64,000 nt of DNA from Nioella sp. MMSF_3534. Its GTDB lineage: Bacteria > Pseudomonadota > Alphaproteobacteria > Rhodobacterales > Rhodobacteraceae. A model generated the notes under the pieces. It was not told where the DNA came from. It did no database searches and was given only the letters and a program-made list of their open reading frames with translations. The position numbers and the translations under genes were made by a program. Below are positions 1-8,118 of the stretch, in pieces (positions within the stretch are counted from its first letter, which is position 1; each line of letters begins with the position of its first letter). The stretch lies in contig NZ_JASHJX010000006.1 in assembly GCF_030732985.1 (NCBI RefSeq), forward strand, positions 1-64,000, read 5' to 3'.

Positions 1-1127
1 GATCTGACCCCGAGCCGGAGGCCACCGAGCCCGCCGATGCCCTCGCCAACGAGGAACACCGCTTTCCCTGTAACCAATGCGGCTCGGATTTCCGCTTCGA
101 CCCGGAAGAGGGCAAGCTGATCTGCGACCATTGCGGCAATGAGCAGGATTTCGAGACCGCCGACCTGCCCGAGATCCGCGAGATGGATTTCGAAACCGCG
201 CTGCGCTCGGGCCTCGACAGCGCCGAGATGGAGGAGATCCGCGTCACCCCCTGCCCCAATTGCGGCGCGCAGGTGGAGTTCAACTCGGACGTCCATTCCA
301 CCGAATGCCCCTTCTGCGCCACACCGGTGGTGACCGACACCGGCACCCACAGGCATATCAAGCCCAAGGCCGTTCTGCCCTTCAAGCTGGAAGAACGCGA
401 CGCCCACAAGGCCATGACCGCCTGGCTTGGGCGGCTCTGGTTCGCGCCGAACGGGCTCAAGGAATATGCCCGCCAGGGCCGCAGCCTCGACGGCATCTAT
501 GTGCCCTACTGGACCTATGACGCCCAAACCGCCAGCCGCTATCAGGGCCAGCGCGGGACGATCTACTACGTGACCCGCACGGTGATGCGCGAGGGCAAGC
601 CGACACAGGTCCGGGAACAGAAAATCCGCTGGACCAATGTCCGGGGCCGCGTCAGCCGCTTCTTCGACGATATCCTGATCCTCGGCTCGCGCTCGCTGCC
701 GAAAAGCTACACCGACAATCTCAAGCCCTGGAACCTGAGCGAGCTGGAGCCCTATCAGCCCCATTACCTCGCTGGCTTCATGGCCGAGGGCTACACAGTC
801 GATGTGGAAGAAGGGTTCGAGGAAGCGCGCGACATCATGGATGCGCAGATCCGCCGCGACATCAATGCCGATATCGGCGGCGACCGGCAGCGCATCAGCC
901 ATGTGAACACGGATGTGTCCGAGATCACCTTCAAACATGTGCTGCTGCCGGTCTGGATGGCCGCCTATAAATACAAGGGCCAAAGCTATCGCTTCGTGGT
1001 CAATGGCCAGACCGGCAAGGTACAGGGCGAGCGGCCCTGGTCGGCGATCAAGATCGCCATTGCCGTCGTCATCGGGGCGGCGCTGGCCGCAGGGGCGGCC
1101 TATCTCTATATGATGACTCAGCAATGA
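1..1127 (+). CDS. Zinc-ribbon membrane protein, 5' end cut off by the window
   Basis: The reading frame is open from the first full codon at base 3, so the gene starts outside the window; 374 residues are visible. Two CxxC...CxxC zinc ribbons are seen, at C23/C26/C41/C44 and C84/C87/C102/C105, followed by a soluble domain rich in Tyr and Trp and a single hydrophobic segment close to the C-terminus (AIAVVIGAALAAGAAYLYM). This is a tail-anchored protein with TFIIB-like zinc ribbons; such proteins are common in Rhodobacteraceae, and I know of no established function. A helicase name sometimes attached to relatives is not supported, because no helicase motif is present. The gene overlaps the nitroreductase by 4 bp (ATGA), so the two are probably co-translated. 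Confidence 0.75.
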   Translation, partial: SDPEPEATEPADALANEEHRFPCNQCGSDFRFDPEEGKLICDHCGNEQDFETADLPEIREMDFETALRSGLDSAEMEEIRVTPCPNCGAQVEFNSDVHSTECPFCATPVVTDTGTHRHIKPKAVLPFKLEERDAHKAMTAWLGRLWFAPNGLKEYARQGRSLDGIYVPYWTYDAQTASRYQGQRGTIYYVTRTVMREGKPTQVREQKIRWTNVRGRVSRFFDDILILGSRSLPKSYTDNLKPWNLSELEPYQPHYLAGFMAEGYTVDVEEGFEEARDIMDAQIRRDINADIGGDRQRISHVNTDVSEITFKHVLLPVWMAAYKYKGQSYRFVVNGQTGKVQGERPWSAIKIAIAVVIGAALAAGAAYLYMMTQQ

Positions 1128-1795
1128 GCGACGCCGAGGCGCTGACCCGCATTCTGGACGACCGGTATTCCTGCCGGGCGTTCCGGTCTGATCCCCTGCC
1201 GCGCGACCTGATCGAAGAGATCGTGAGCGACGCGCAAAAGGTCGCCAGCTGGTGCAACGCGCAGCCCTGGCAATTGGTGGTGACGAGAGCCGAGGAGACC
1301 GACCGCCTACGTGAAGCTCTGGCCGAGGAGATGACAGCAGCCAGCCACACGCCCGACATCCCCTTCCCCGAGCGGTATTCCGGCATCTACAAGGAACGTC
1401 GGTCGACCTGCGGCTGGCAGCTATACGGGGCTGTAGGCGTGCAGAAGGGCGACCGCGAGGGATCGCACCGGCAGATGATGGAGAACTTCCGCTTCTTCGG
1501 TGCGCCGCATGTGGCGGTCCTGACCTCGGAGGCAGAGCTTGGCCCTTACGGGCTTGTCGATTGCGGCGGCTTCCTGACCGCCCTGACCCTGGCGGCCACC
1601 GCGCGCGGCGTCGCCACCATCCCGCAGGCGGCGCTGGCGAGTTACGCGCCCTTCCTGCACCGGTTCTTTGACCTGCCCGAGAACCGTACCATCGTCTGCG
1701 CGATCAGCATGGGCCGGGCGGATGAGGACCACCCGGCCAACAGCTTCCGCACCACGCGCGCAGGCCTTGACGAAACACTCCGCTGGCAAGGCTAG
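1124..1795 (+). CDS. Nitroreductase family FMN-dependent oxidoreductase
   Basis: A 223-residue protein with the hallmarks of the nitroreductase fold: an N-terminal RYSCRAF motif (R-x-S-x-R-x-F, phosphate side of FMN) and SWCNAQPWQLVV, the usual SxxNxQPW FMN segment, around residues 44-55. A Gly-rich stretch near residue 150 (VDCGGFLTALTLAATARG) fits the helix that packs on the flavin. The family reduces nitroaromatics, quinones or enones with NAD(P)H; the physiological substrate cannot be told from sequence. It overlaps the upstream zinc-ribbon gene by 4 bp. The stop codon runs directly into a palindrome cluster shared with the convergent hsp20 gene. Confidence 0.88.
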   Translation: MSDAEALTRILDDRYSCRAFRSDPLPRDLIEEIVSDAQKVASWCNAQPWQLVVTRAEETDRLREALAEEMTAASHTPDIPFPERYSGIYKERRSTCGWQLYGAVGVQKGDREGSHRQMMENFRFFGAPHVAVLTSEAELGPYGLVDCGGFLTALTLAATARGVATIPQAALASYAPFLHRFFDLPENRTIVCAISMGRADEDHPANSFRTTRAGLDETLRWQG

Positions 1796-1854
1796 GCGCG
1801 GCCAACGTCCTTGCAAGGACGTTATAAGGGGCTTGCAAGCCCCTTCCCCGCGCC
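1795..1854. repeat. Palindrome cluster A (two 20-bp arms) between convergent genes
   Basis: An outer stem GGCGCGG (1795-1801) pairs with CCGCGCC (1848-1854). Inside are two perfect 20-bp palindromes, AACGTCCTTGCAAGGACGTT at 1804-1823 and AAGGGGCTTGCAAGCCCCTT at 1826-1845. The cluster fills the 64-bp gap between the nitroreductase stop and the hsp20 stop. It can fold identically on both strands, so it may act as a bidirectional 3'-end structure. No U-tract follows. Confidence 0.85.
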
Positions 1855-1859
1855 CGACC

Positions 1860-2276
1860 TCAGCCTTTGCGCACCTCGATCCGCTTGGTCTCGGGGCTGG
1901 CGGGCGCAGATTTCGCCACCGACACCGTCAAAACCCCATCCTTCAGATCGGCACTCACAGCCCCCTCATCCGCGTCGGGCGGCAGCCGGAAACTGCGGGA
2001 AAACGCCCCATATTGCCGTTCGCTGAAGTACCAAGTCTCTCCCTTTTCCTCGCGGCTCGACCTCTTCTCGCCCTTCACGGTCAACACCCCGTCATGGACG
2101 CTCACATCGATATCCTTGTCCTCAACACCGGGCAGTTCCACCACGATCCTGTAACTGGCCTCATCCACAGCCGCCTCTGACGCCGGCGCAAACCAGTCGG
2201 CCACTTGCCGACCCATTGTGCGGAAAGGCTCGAAAACCGAAGGCCATCCGCCGGATGTATGCGATTTCTCAACCAT
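1860..2276 (-). CDS. Small heat-shock protein, Hsp20/alpha-crystallin family
   Basis: A 138-residue ATP-independent holdase chaperone. The alpha-crystallin domain covers about residues 35-130, with the two typical motifs GVLTVKGEK and DGVLTVSVAK, and the C-terminal RIEV resembles the I-x-I/V tail used in oligomer assembly. The start is placed at 2276 because an AGGAGG ribosome-binding site lies 6 bases upstream; a ten-residue in-frame extension has no such site. It is transcribed alone on the minus strand and convergent to the nitroreductase. A heat-shock promoter could not be recognised with confidence. Confidence 0.9.
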   Translation of the reverse strand: MVEKSHTSGGWPSVFEPFRTMGRQVADWFAPASEAAVDEASYRIVVELPGVEDKDIDVSVHDGVLTVKGEKRSSREEKGETWYFSERQYGAFSRSFRLPPDADEGAVSADLKDGVLTVSVAKSAPASPETKRIEVRKG

Positions 2277-2407
2277 AGCGATCCTCCTTGATGCGCGGCA
2301 GATCACGCCTCTGCCTGCGTCCCGGAGTCTCTCCCATCCCGCTTGGATTCGCCTTGATTCCGGTCAAGAAACCCGCACTCTCCCCCGGATCAGCGAAAGG
2401 ACCCAAC

Positions 2408-2854
2408 ATGCGCGCCCTCATCCAACGCATCAGCGAAGCCGCCGTCCGCGTCGACGGAGAAATCATCGGCCAGTCCGGCCCCGGCCTGCTGATCCTCGTC
2501 TGCGCGATGCAGGGCGATGGCGAGGCGCAGGCGGAAACGCTCGCCACCAAGATCTCGAAACTCAGGATCTTCACCGACGAGGCGGGCAAGATGAACCGCT
2601 CAATCCTCGACATGGGTGGCTCGGCCCTCGTGGTCAGCCAGTTCACGCTGGCCGCCGACACCTCGCGCGGCAACCGCCCCGGCTTCTCCACCGCTGCCCC
2701 ACCGGCAGAGGGCGACCGGCTCTATCAGCATTTCGCGGCGCATCTGTCAGGGCTCGGCATCCCGACCGAAACCGGCAAGTTCGGGGCCGATATGAAGGTC
2801 TCGCTTGTCAATGACGGGCCGGTCACGATCTGGATCGACACCGAGGCCAACTGA
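2408..2854 (+). CDS. dtd: D-aminoacyl-tRNA deacylase
   Basis: A 148-residue cytosolic homodimeric enzyme that hydrolyses D-aminoacyl-tRNA, preventing D-amino acids from entering protein. It shows the family signatures [18 protein letters not shown] at the N-terminus, [18 protein letters not shown] in the middle (substrate pocket) and [10 protein letters not shown] at the C-terminus (NxGPVT, Gly-Pro element). Length matches the usual 145-150 residues. The ATG at 2408 is chosen over a start 40 codons upstream because homology begins here and an AAAGGA site precedes it. A CTTCTTGG-type 3' element follows the stop by about 8 bp. Confidence 0.95.
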   Translation: MRALIQRISEAAVRVDGEIIGQSGPGLLILVCAMQGDGEAQAETLATKISKLRIFTDEAGKMNRSILDMGGSALVVSQFTLAADTSRGNRPGFSTAAPPAEGDRLYQHFAAHLSGLGIPTETGKFGADMKVSLVNDGPVTIWIDTEAN

Positions 2855-2861
2855 CCCCCTA

Positions 2862-2897
2862 CCCCTTCTTCTTGGCCCAAATACTCCCGCCGGAGGC
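2862..2897 (+). repeat. Interspersed 3'-end element, copy 1 (CTTCTTGGCCCAAATACTCC)
   Basis: The core CTTCTTGGCCCAAATACTCC followed by CGCCGGAGGC lies just after the dtd stop, in sense orientation. Two further copies at about 29.4 kb and 37.2 kb share the core and the same position behind a stop codon. The rest of the gap to 3014 holds nothing else I can recognise. Confidence 0.75.
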
Positions 2898-3014
2898 ATC
2901 CCGACCGACCACCCCGCGCAGGCGACAGGACCGCAAACCTAACCCACCCGATATCCCGCGGCAGCGCGGCCTCCGCCATTCGGGGGCAGGTTGAGCCGGG
3001 CCGCTCCCCGTCGC

Positions 3015-4214
3015 TCAGATCACCCCGTCGCGCGCCAGCCGCTCCAGCTCTGCCGTATCCAGCCCGAGCGCACCGAAGACCTCCGCCGCATCGGCCCCAA
3101 GCGCGGGCGGCCCCTTCGCCACCTCGGGCGCGGCCCCATCCAGTTTCACACCCGGTCGCAGGACCCGTACCGGCCCGTCCACGCCCGGCACATCCTCGAA
3201 TGAGGCCACCAGCCCCCGGTCGGCCACCTGTGGATGCGCCAGCGCCTCGGGCACCGAAAGAACCGCCCCGGCCGGCACGCCCAATGCGTTCAACTCCCTC
3301 GCCCAGTCCCGCGCGGATTTCGCCTCCAAGCGCGCCTCGATCAGCGACCTCAGCGCATAGCGGTTTCGCTTGCGATCCTCCCGCGTGGCGTAGTCGGGAT
3401 CGTCCAGCAGCGCCTCCAGCCCCAGATGCCGGGCCAGCGCCTCCCACTGCTCATCCTTGTTGGCGGCGATGTTCACCAGTCCGCCCTTGCAGCGGAAGGC
3501 ACCCGAGGGGGCGGAGGTCGTGTTCTCGTTGCCATGGGCGCCCGGCTCCACCCCCGCGATCAGGTAGTTCGACACCGCCCATCCCATCGTGGCCAGCACC
3601 GCCTCCAGCATCGACACGTCGATGACGCAGCCCCGCTCGGGCGCGTTCAGGGCGGACGCAATCGCCATCGCCGCCGTCAGCCCGCCGATCGTGTCGGCAA
3701 TCGGATAGCCCACCCGCAAAGGCGCGCTTTCTGCGTCCCCGGTGATCGACATCACGCCCGCCACCCCCTGCACGATCTGGTCATAGGCGGGGCGGTCGAC
3801 CCATGGCCCATCCTGCCCGAACCCCGAAATCGCGCAGTAGATCAGCCGGGGGTTTTCGGCCCGCAACACGTCAGGCCCTATACCCAGACGGTCCATCACG
3901 CCGGGGCGGAAATTCTCCACCAGCACATCCGCGCCCCGCACCAGTGCCTTCAAAAGCGCCACCCCGCGCGGATGCTTCAGGTTCAGCGTCACCGATTTCT
4001 TCCCGGCATTCTGCGCCAGAAAGGACACGCCCATGCCCTTGGCGTTCAGCGCCGGATCGGCCCCCAACTGCCGCGCCAGATCGCCCCGGCCCGGAGCCTC
4101 CACCTTGATCACCTCGGCCCCCATATGGGCCAGTTGATGGCAGGCGAAGGGACCGGCCAGCACATTGGTCAGGTCCAGCACGCGAATACCGGCAAGGGGC
4201 TTGGGGGCGGTCAT
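3015..4214 (-). CDS. CaiB/BaiF-type (family III) CoA-transferase
   Basis: A 399-residue enzyme of the formyl-CoA transferase family, moving CoA between organic acids through a glutamyl/aspartyl-CoA intermediate. The N-terminus GIRVLDLTNVLAGPFACHQL and the segment AEVIKVEAPGRGD are typical of the CoA-binding part. NLKHPRGVALLKALVRGADV and the ADTIGG motif (likely catalytic Asp) follow. The acyl donor and acceptor cannot be deduced. The start at 4214 is set by homology; the frame stays open 114 codons upstream, but that part is a shadow of the neighbouring membrane-protein gene. It overlaps that gene by 4 bp (ATGA), indicating one transcript. Confidence 0.9.
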   Translation of the reverse strand: MTAPKPLAGIRVLDLTNVLAGPFACHQLAHMGAEVIKVEAPGRGDLARQLGADPALNAKGMGVSFLAQNAGKKSVTLNLKHPRGVALLKALVRGADVLVENFRPGVMDRLGIGPDVLRAENPRLIYCAISGFGQDGPWVDRPAYDQIVQGVAGVMSITGDAESAPLRVGYPIADTIGGLTAAMAIASALNAPERGCVIDVSMLEAVLATMGWAVSNYLIAGVEPGAHGNENTTSAPSGAFRCKGGLVNIAANKDEQWEALARHLGLEALLDDPDYATREDRKRNRYALRSLIEARLEAKSARDWARELNALGVPAGAVLSVPEALAHPQVADRGLVASFEDVPGVDGPVRVLRPGVKLDGAAPEVAKGPPALGADAAEVFGALGLDTAELERLARDGVI

Positions 4215-5254
4215 GTCTCGGGCTCCGATCTGGGCAGGAAGGCGGGCACGAGAAAGGTCAGCAGCAGGATGCGGAATGCGTGGTGGAAGGCCACGAAGGC
4301 CGGATCGGCATCCAGCATCACCGACATCGCGGCCATGGTCTCCAACCCGCCGGGGGCATAGGCAATCAGCAGGTTGGTGACAGGCAGGCCCAGGGCCCAG
4401 TGCATGGACAGCGCCGCCCCCACGGTGGCGATCAGCGCCAGCGTCGTCAGCACCGCCGCCGCGCCCGAGGCCCGCCGGATCTGGGCCAGCGAGATGCCTG
4501 AAAAGCGGGTGCCGATCAAAGTGCCCATGATGGCAAATCCGGGGATCGTCACCCATCCGGGCACCAGCCCAGGGGTTGCTCCGGTGCCGTGACTGACCGC
4601 CGAAACGATGAAGCCGCCCATCAGGAAGGCCGCCGGCATGTTCAGGCGTTTCAGCACTGCGCCAAGCGCCGCGGCCAGCACCATGATCACCCCCAGATGC
4701 ACCAGTGACATCACAGCGTCGGGGCGCGCCGACATGCTCAGATCCACATCGGTCAGCAGGGCAACAGCCAGCGGCACCAGCAATGTCAGGATGAGCACCC
4801 GCAGGGATTGCGCCACGGTGATGGTCGAAAGCTCCGATTTGGTATCTGCAGACAGGGACAGGATATAGCTCAGATGTCCGGGCGTCGCCGCCAAGAGGGC
4901 CGATATGCGGTCGAATTCAAGCCAGCGCTGCAAGAGCGTGGCACCGCCCAGAAAAATGACCAGAAGCGCCGATGCAAGCGCCGCGAGGCTCAGGGGCCAT
5001 TGCGCTGCGGCGGCCAGGATCTCGGGGTTCACGCCGGCCCCCATGGACGTGCCGATGACCAGGAAGCAGCCATCCCTCAGCGGCAGCGGCACCCGCGTGC
5101 GCAAGCCCAAGACACCCGCCAGCGTCACCAACGCGGCAGGCCCGGTCAGGTAGGGGGCTGGAACGTGCAGCAAGACCGCCGCCATCGCACCAATAGCGCC
5201 CACGGCCAGCGTGGTGACGAGCGTTGCGGGATCTGGGGGCAGCCAGGTGTTCAT
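4211..5254 (-). CDS. AbrB-family integral membrane protein
   Basis: A 347-residue protein made of two repeats of about five hydrophobic helices, each opening with a Gly-rich helix (for example AVGAIGAMAAVLLHVPAPYL and AAALGAVLKRLNMPAAFLMG). This is the bacterial AbrB duplication family, sometimes called ammonia monooxygenase-like; a transport role is presumed, not proven. It is unrelated to the DNA-binding AbrB of Bacillus. The ATG at 5254 is preferred over one 22 codons upstream because the hydrophobic N-terminus starts here. It is translationally coupled to the CoA-transferase, suggesting uptake or export of a carboxylate that is then activated; this link is inference. Confidence 0.8.
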   Translation of the reverse strand: MNTWLPPDPATLVTTLAVGAIGAMAAVLLHVPAPYLTGPAALVTLAGVLGLRTRVPLPLRDGCFLVIGTSMGAGVNPEILAAAAQWPLSLAALASALLVIFLGGATLLQRWLEFDRISALLAATPGHLSYILSLSADTKSELSTITVAQSLRVLILTLLVPLAVALLTDVDLSMSARPDAVMSLVHLGVIMVLAAALGAVLKRLNMPAAFLMGGFIVSAVSHGTGATPGLVPGWVTIPGFAIMGTLIGTRFSGISLAQIRRASGAAAVLTTLALIATVGAALSMHWALGLPVTNLLIAYAPGGLETMAAMSVMLDADPAFVAFHHAFRILLLTFLVPAFLPRSEPET

Positions 5255-5343
5255 ACCCCTGTGATACGCCTGTGGAGGGGCCGCGCAAAGAGGATGAGAC
5301 CGGCGTTGCGCATCGTGCAACGGACTTCAAGAGCACTTGACGG

Positions 5344-5386
5344 GAAAGAAAAAGAAGATGCCCGGTCCGGGGGAGGACCGGGCATC
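5344..5386 (-). terminator. Rho-independent terminator for the 56-aa gene
   Basis: A 12-bp perfect stem GATGCCCGGTCC / GGACCGGGCATC (5357-5368 and 5375-5386) with a 6-base loop is followed on the minus strand by TTCTTTTTCTTTC. It ends a minus-strand transcript coming from about 5.6 kb. Confidence 0.85.
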
Positions 5387-5435
5387 GGGGCACCGAACTA
5401 AGGACGGGGGGTGTTCAGCGCCGGGAAAGCAGCCG

Positions 5436-5606
5436 TCAGACGGAAAACAAGTGGCTGCGATATTGGAAAATGATTTCGTCATCACCACTGATCGCCTGGC
5501 CATAACAAGCGGGCAGCGGTTGCCAGAAATCCAAGGCAATCGGGGAAGGAACGCGTTTCACACTGACCGAGACAAATGTCAGCATGCACTTGAGAAATCG
5601 TGACAC
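5436..5606 (-). CDS. Small hypothetical protein, 56 aa
   Basis: No family is recognised. The start is the GTG at 5606, six bases after a clear AGGGAG ribosome-binding site; the product begins MSRFLKCMLTFVSVSVKRV and is basic and hydrophobic at the N-terminus. Support comes from the ribosome-binding site, a strong terminator about 50 bp past the stop, and an A-rich stretch (5689-5702 read on the minus strand) about 80 bp upstream that could act as an UP element. The transcript could also be a regulatory RNA with no essential protein. Confidence 0.45.
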   Translation of the reverse strand: MSRFLKCMLTFVSVSVKRVPSPIALDFWQPLPACYGQAISGDDEIIFQYRSHLFSV

Positions 5607-5734
5607 GTTGTGCTCCCTCACCTGCAGCGCAGACTATCTGCGCGATACAGGGATAGGTCGGGGGGCGCGTCGAGTTGGTTCAAAGTTTTTTCTGTTTTTT
5701 TTCGATCCACGCGCCGAGCTGGCGGACCCCGTAC

Positions 5735-5767
5735 AAAAAAGGCCCGCACTCTTGAAGAATGCGGGCC
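5735..5767 (-). terminator. Rho-independent terminator for the 59-aa gene
   Basis: The stem GGCCCGCA (5741-5748) pairs with TGCGGGCC (5760-5767), and a run of six T follows on the minus strand. It lies about 90 bp beyond the stop of the 59-residue gene. Confidence 0.85.
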
Positions 5768-5858
5768 GTAAAGGTGCCGATCAAAGCGGAAAAGCGGGAT
5801 CGGTCAGACGAGGGACAAGCCCGTGGCAAGTAACGGTGGCCACGGGAACACCGGTGGT

Positions 5859-6038
5859 TCAGCCCTGAATGGCGCGGCGGAAGTTGCTCAGCCGGGCGCG
5901 GGACGCAGGCGCGGTGTCGCGGGTGGGCACAGCCACCAGGTCACGCTGCGACCCGGCGGCAATGCTGCGGACCCGAAGGTGATCGCCCGCGATGACGCGG
6001 CGGGCGGCAGAGGAAAAGGGGGCAAGAAAACGGGTCAT
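5859..6038 (-). CDS. Small basic protein, 59 aa, unrecognised
   Basis: The frame from ATG 6038 to the stop at 5859 encodes 59 residues, beginning MTRFLAPFSSAARRVIAG and ending RARLSNFRRAIQG, with many Arg and Ala. An AGGA site sits 8 bases before the ATG, and a strong terminator follows about 90 bp downstream. Third codon positions are GC-rich as in the neighbouring genes, which supports coding. No domain is recognised; the length and basic charge would suit a small nucleic-acid- or membrane-surface-binding protein, but this is only a guess. Upstream is the terminator of the S8 protease operon, so this gene must have its own promoter. Confidence 0.55.
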   Translation of the reverse strand: MTRFLAPFSSAARRVIAGDHLRVRSIAAGSQRDLVAVPTRDTAPASRARLSNFRRAIQG

Positions 6039-6149
6039 GGCTTGGGTCCTGATCGCTATGGCATCCGGCGGGAAAAACCGCCCTTATACCTGTTGGTCGG
6101 ACGGGGGCTGGCCTCGGTTCAAAATCCCACCCAGATTACACCGTGACAA

Positions 6150-6189
6150 AACCCGAAAACGCAAGAAACCGGCCTGCAACAGGCCGGTT
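6150..6189 (-). terminator. Terminator of the sigma/anti-sigma/protease operon
   Basis: The 10-bp stem AACCGGCCTG / CAGGCCGGTT (6167-6176 and 6180-6189) has a 3-base loop and is followed on the minus strand by TCTTGCGTTTTCGGGTTTTG. It lies 30 bp after the protease stop. Confidence 0.75.
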
Positions 6190-6219
6190 CCCCAAGGCTC
6201 ACTCTTGCAATATGCGGTT

Positions 6220-7491
6220 TCAGCAGCCGCCGCGCACAAGACCCCAACCGAACTCGGAATCGAAGCCATCGGGCCCAAGATCCACCGCCGAACCGCGCAG
6301 GCGGTCACGAATCTGGCTCAGGCTCAAACCGCCGCCTGCCCCCAGCCGAGCCGCCAATGCGGTGACGATGGGGGCGGCATAGGAGGTGCCGGAGGCGTAG
6401 TTGCCGCCGCGCGAGGAGGCGACGTAGAGATCGACACCAGGGGCCGAGAACTCGATATGGTCGCCGTAATTGGCATCGCGATACCGGCGGAAAGCGGCGT
6501 CCACGGCGGTTACGGCGATGACCGAAGAGTGCGCCGCCGGATAGGCCGCCCGTTCGCGCCCGTCATTGCCCGCAGCGGCGATCATGATCGCCCCGCGTGC
6601 GGCGGCACTGTCCAGCACAGCCGTCAGCACGGTGTTTTCCGGCCCCGCGAAGGACATGTTGATCAGTCGCACATCCTGTTGCAGCAGCCATTCGATGGCG
6701 GTGGCAATGCGTTCGATATCCGCGCCGACGTCACCGCGCGACTCCGTGAAGGCCGATACGGCGTACAGCGCGGCACCGGGGGCAAAGCCGCCAAGCGCGC
6801 CGGACGGGTCCTGCCCCACGATCAGCGCCGCCACGGCGGTTCCATGATTGCCCGCAGGCGGGTGTTCCCCATCGCCGAGGAAGCTCTGAGTCACGATCTG
6901 CGCCCCGGCCAGTGCCGGATGGTCGGGGTCAACCGGCCCGTCGATAAGACCGATCGACCGGCGCCCGACCGGGCAGGCCCCGGGGGAGGCATCCCCAATC
7001 ATGTCGGCGGCGTAAACGCGGGGGCGGGCTTGCGACAGCTCATAGATATGGTGACGCCCCACCTGGGTATTCGGGGCCACATCGTCGAGAATCATGTTGG
7101 CCCGGCGCACACCAAGGCGCAGGCGGAAATCGTAGATGGCGATGCGGATGCCGAGCAGAGGCAGATCTCGATAGCGCAACAGCTGCGCCCCGGCTTCGGT
7201 CAGGCCATTCCGCGAGGCGTCGAATTCCGAGATCGGACCGCTGACGATGTATTCGGGAAGGCCCGAAGGAGATGTCACCACGCGAGGCTGTGCCGAACGG
7301 TCGGCATCCACCCGTTCATCTTCATGATCATATCCGTCTTGGTAATCGTCGGGGTAGCACGGCCCGTCACACTCTCCGGGGCTGGTCGGTCCCCCGGTTG
7401 CCGGGTCGGTGGGTTCGATCTGGGCTTGCGCAGCCCCCACCTGAAGCATGAGCAGAAAAGCTGCGGCGACTAGGATGATCAGACGATACAT
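6220..7491 (-). CDS. Exported S8 (subtilisin-family) serine protease
   Basis: A 423-residue protease with a signal peptide (about residues 1-23, ending GAAQA). An acidic, low-complexity linker covers about residues 25-75, and a propeptide-like region about 78-150. The catalytic domain runs from about 170 to the end. The complete triad is present: Asp184 in GLIDGPVD, His216 in GNHGTAVAAL and Ser370 in SGTSYAAP, with the oxyanion Asn309 in AAAGND. Four Cys residues are spread over the protein, suggesting periplasmic or extracellular disulfides. It is the last gene of an operon, 21 bp after a membrane anti-sigma factor that itself follows an ECF sigma factor, so it may cut the anti-sigma factor or be controlled by it. 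Confidence 0.92.
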   Translation of the reverse strand: MYRLIILVAAAFLLMLQVGAAQAQIEPTDPATGGPTSPGECDGPCYPDDYQDGYDHEDERVDADRSAQPRVVTSPSGLPEYIVSGPISEFDASRNGLTEAGAQLLRYRDLPLLGIRIAIYDFRLRLGVRRANMILDDVAPNTQVGRHHIYELSQARPRVYAADMIGDASPGACPVGRRSIGLIDGPVDPDHPALAGAQIVTQSFLGDGEHPPAGNHGTAVAALIVGQDPSGALGGFAPGAALYAVSAFTESRGDVGADIERIATAIEWLLQQDVRLINMSFAGPENTVLTAVLDSAAARGAIMIAAAGNDGRERAAYPAAHSSVIAVTAVDAAFRRYRDANYGDHIEFSAPGVDLYVASSRGGNYASGTSYAAPIVTALAARLGAGGGLSLSQIRDRLRGSAVDLGPDGFDSEFGWGLVRGGC

Positions 7492-7512
7492 AAGCAGGGC
7501 CTTCGAAAGGGA

Positions 7513-8118
7513 CTATTGCACGTCCTCGACAATAGCCGAAGCCGACAGCGCTGCAAATGCGGCATCCGAGGTTTCTGCGTCGATCAGGCCAAGCCCGTAG
7601 ATGCCAAGCGCCGAAGGGCCGGAAACGATCTCCAGACCGGCCTGCAGCAGAAGGGAACGCATCTCGGCCTCGGTGGCGTCGGGGGCGAAGACCACGGTGA
7701 AGTCGGCTGCGGCACCGCCACTGGCCAGGGTAAAGCCTGCCGGTTCAGCGCTGTCCATGGGCGCGGTGGAGGGTCCGAATTGCGGCAGGTTGAACCCGAT
7801 GCCCACAGCCAGCACCACGGCGGCGGCGACCTGCCAGATACGCAGGCGCATCAGCGGCACCACGTTGTCATTGGCGGCGACAGGCGCGGCCACACGGGTT
7901 TCGGCATCGACATCGCGCATCAGCCGGGCAAGTCCGAAATCACCGGGGCTGGCGACCTCTTCGGCCCGCATCGTGGCGCGGATGGCGGTCAGCGCCGCCA
8001 GTTCGGCGCGCAGGTCGGCATCCTCGGCCAGGGCCGCGTCCACGGCGGCCAGATCGGCGCCGTCTAGGGTTCCGTTCGCCCGGAAGGGCAGCAATTCGTG
8101 AATATCCTGGTAGGTCAT
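7513..8118 (-). CDS. Membrane anti-sigma factor with a periplasmic I9-like domain
   Basis: A 201-residue protein, called anti-sigma from its place: it overlaps the ECF sigma gene by 4 bp and precedes the protease. Residues 1-90 form an acidic helical cytoplasmic part (DIHELLPFRANGTLD...); no HxxxCxxC zinc motif is present. One transmembrane helix follows at about 94-110 (IWQVAAAVVLAVGIGF). The periplasmic end, about 138-201, reads as strand DFTVVFAP, helix TEAEMRSLLLQAG, strand LEIVSGPS, strand GIYGLGLI, helix SDAAFAALSAS, strand AIVEDVQ. This order is that of subtilisin propeptides (inhibitor I9). It may bind the neighbouring S8 protease. That idea is inference. Confidence 0.75.
   Translation of the reverse strand: MTYQDIHELLPFRANGTLDGADLAAVDAALAEDADLRAELAALTAIRATMRAEEVASPGDFGLARLMRDVDAETRVAAPVAANDNVVPLMRLRIWQVAAAVVLAVGIGFNLPQFGPSTAPMDSAEPAGFTLASGGAAADFTVVFAPDATEAEMRSLLLQAGLEIVSGPSALGIYGLGLIDAETSDAAFAALSASAIVEDVQ

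Noticed and set aside
5992-7473. Long plus-strand frame of 493 codons opposite the S8 protease
   Set aside because: It mirrors the protease gene in another frame; it has no ribosome-binding site, no family motif, and the minus-strand gene has a full catalytic triad.
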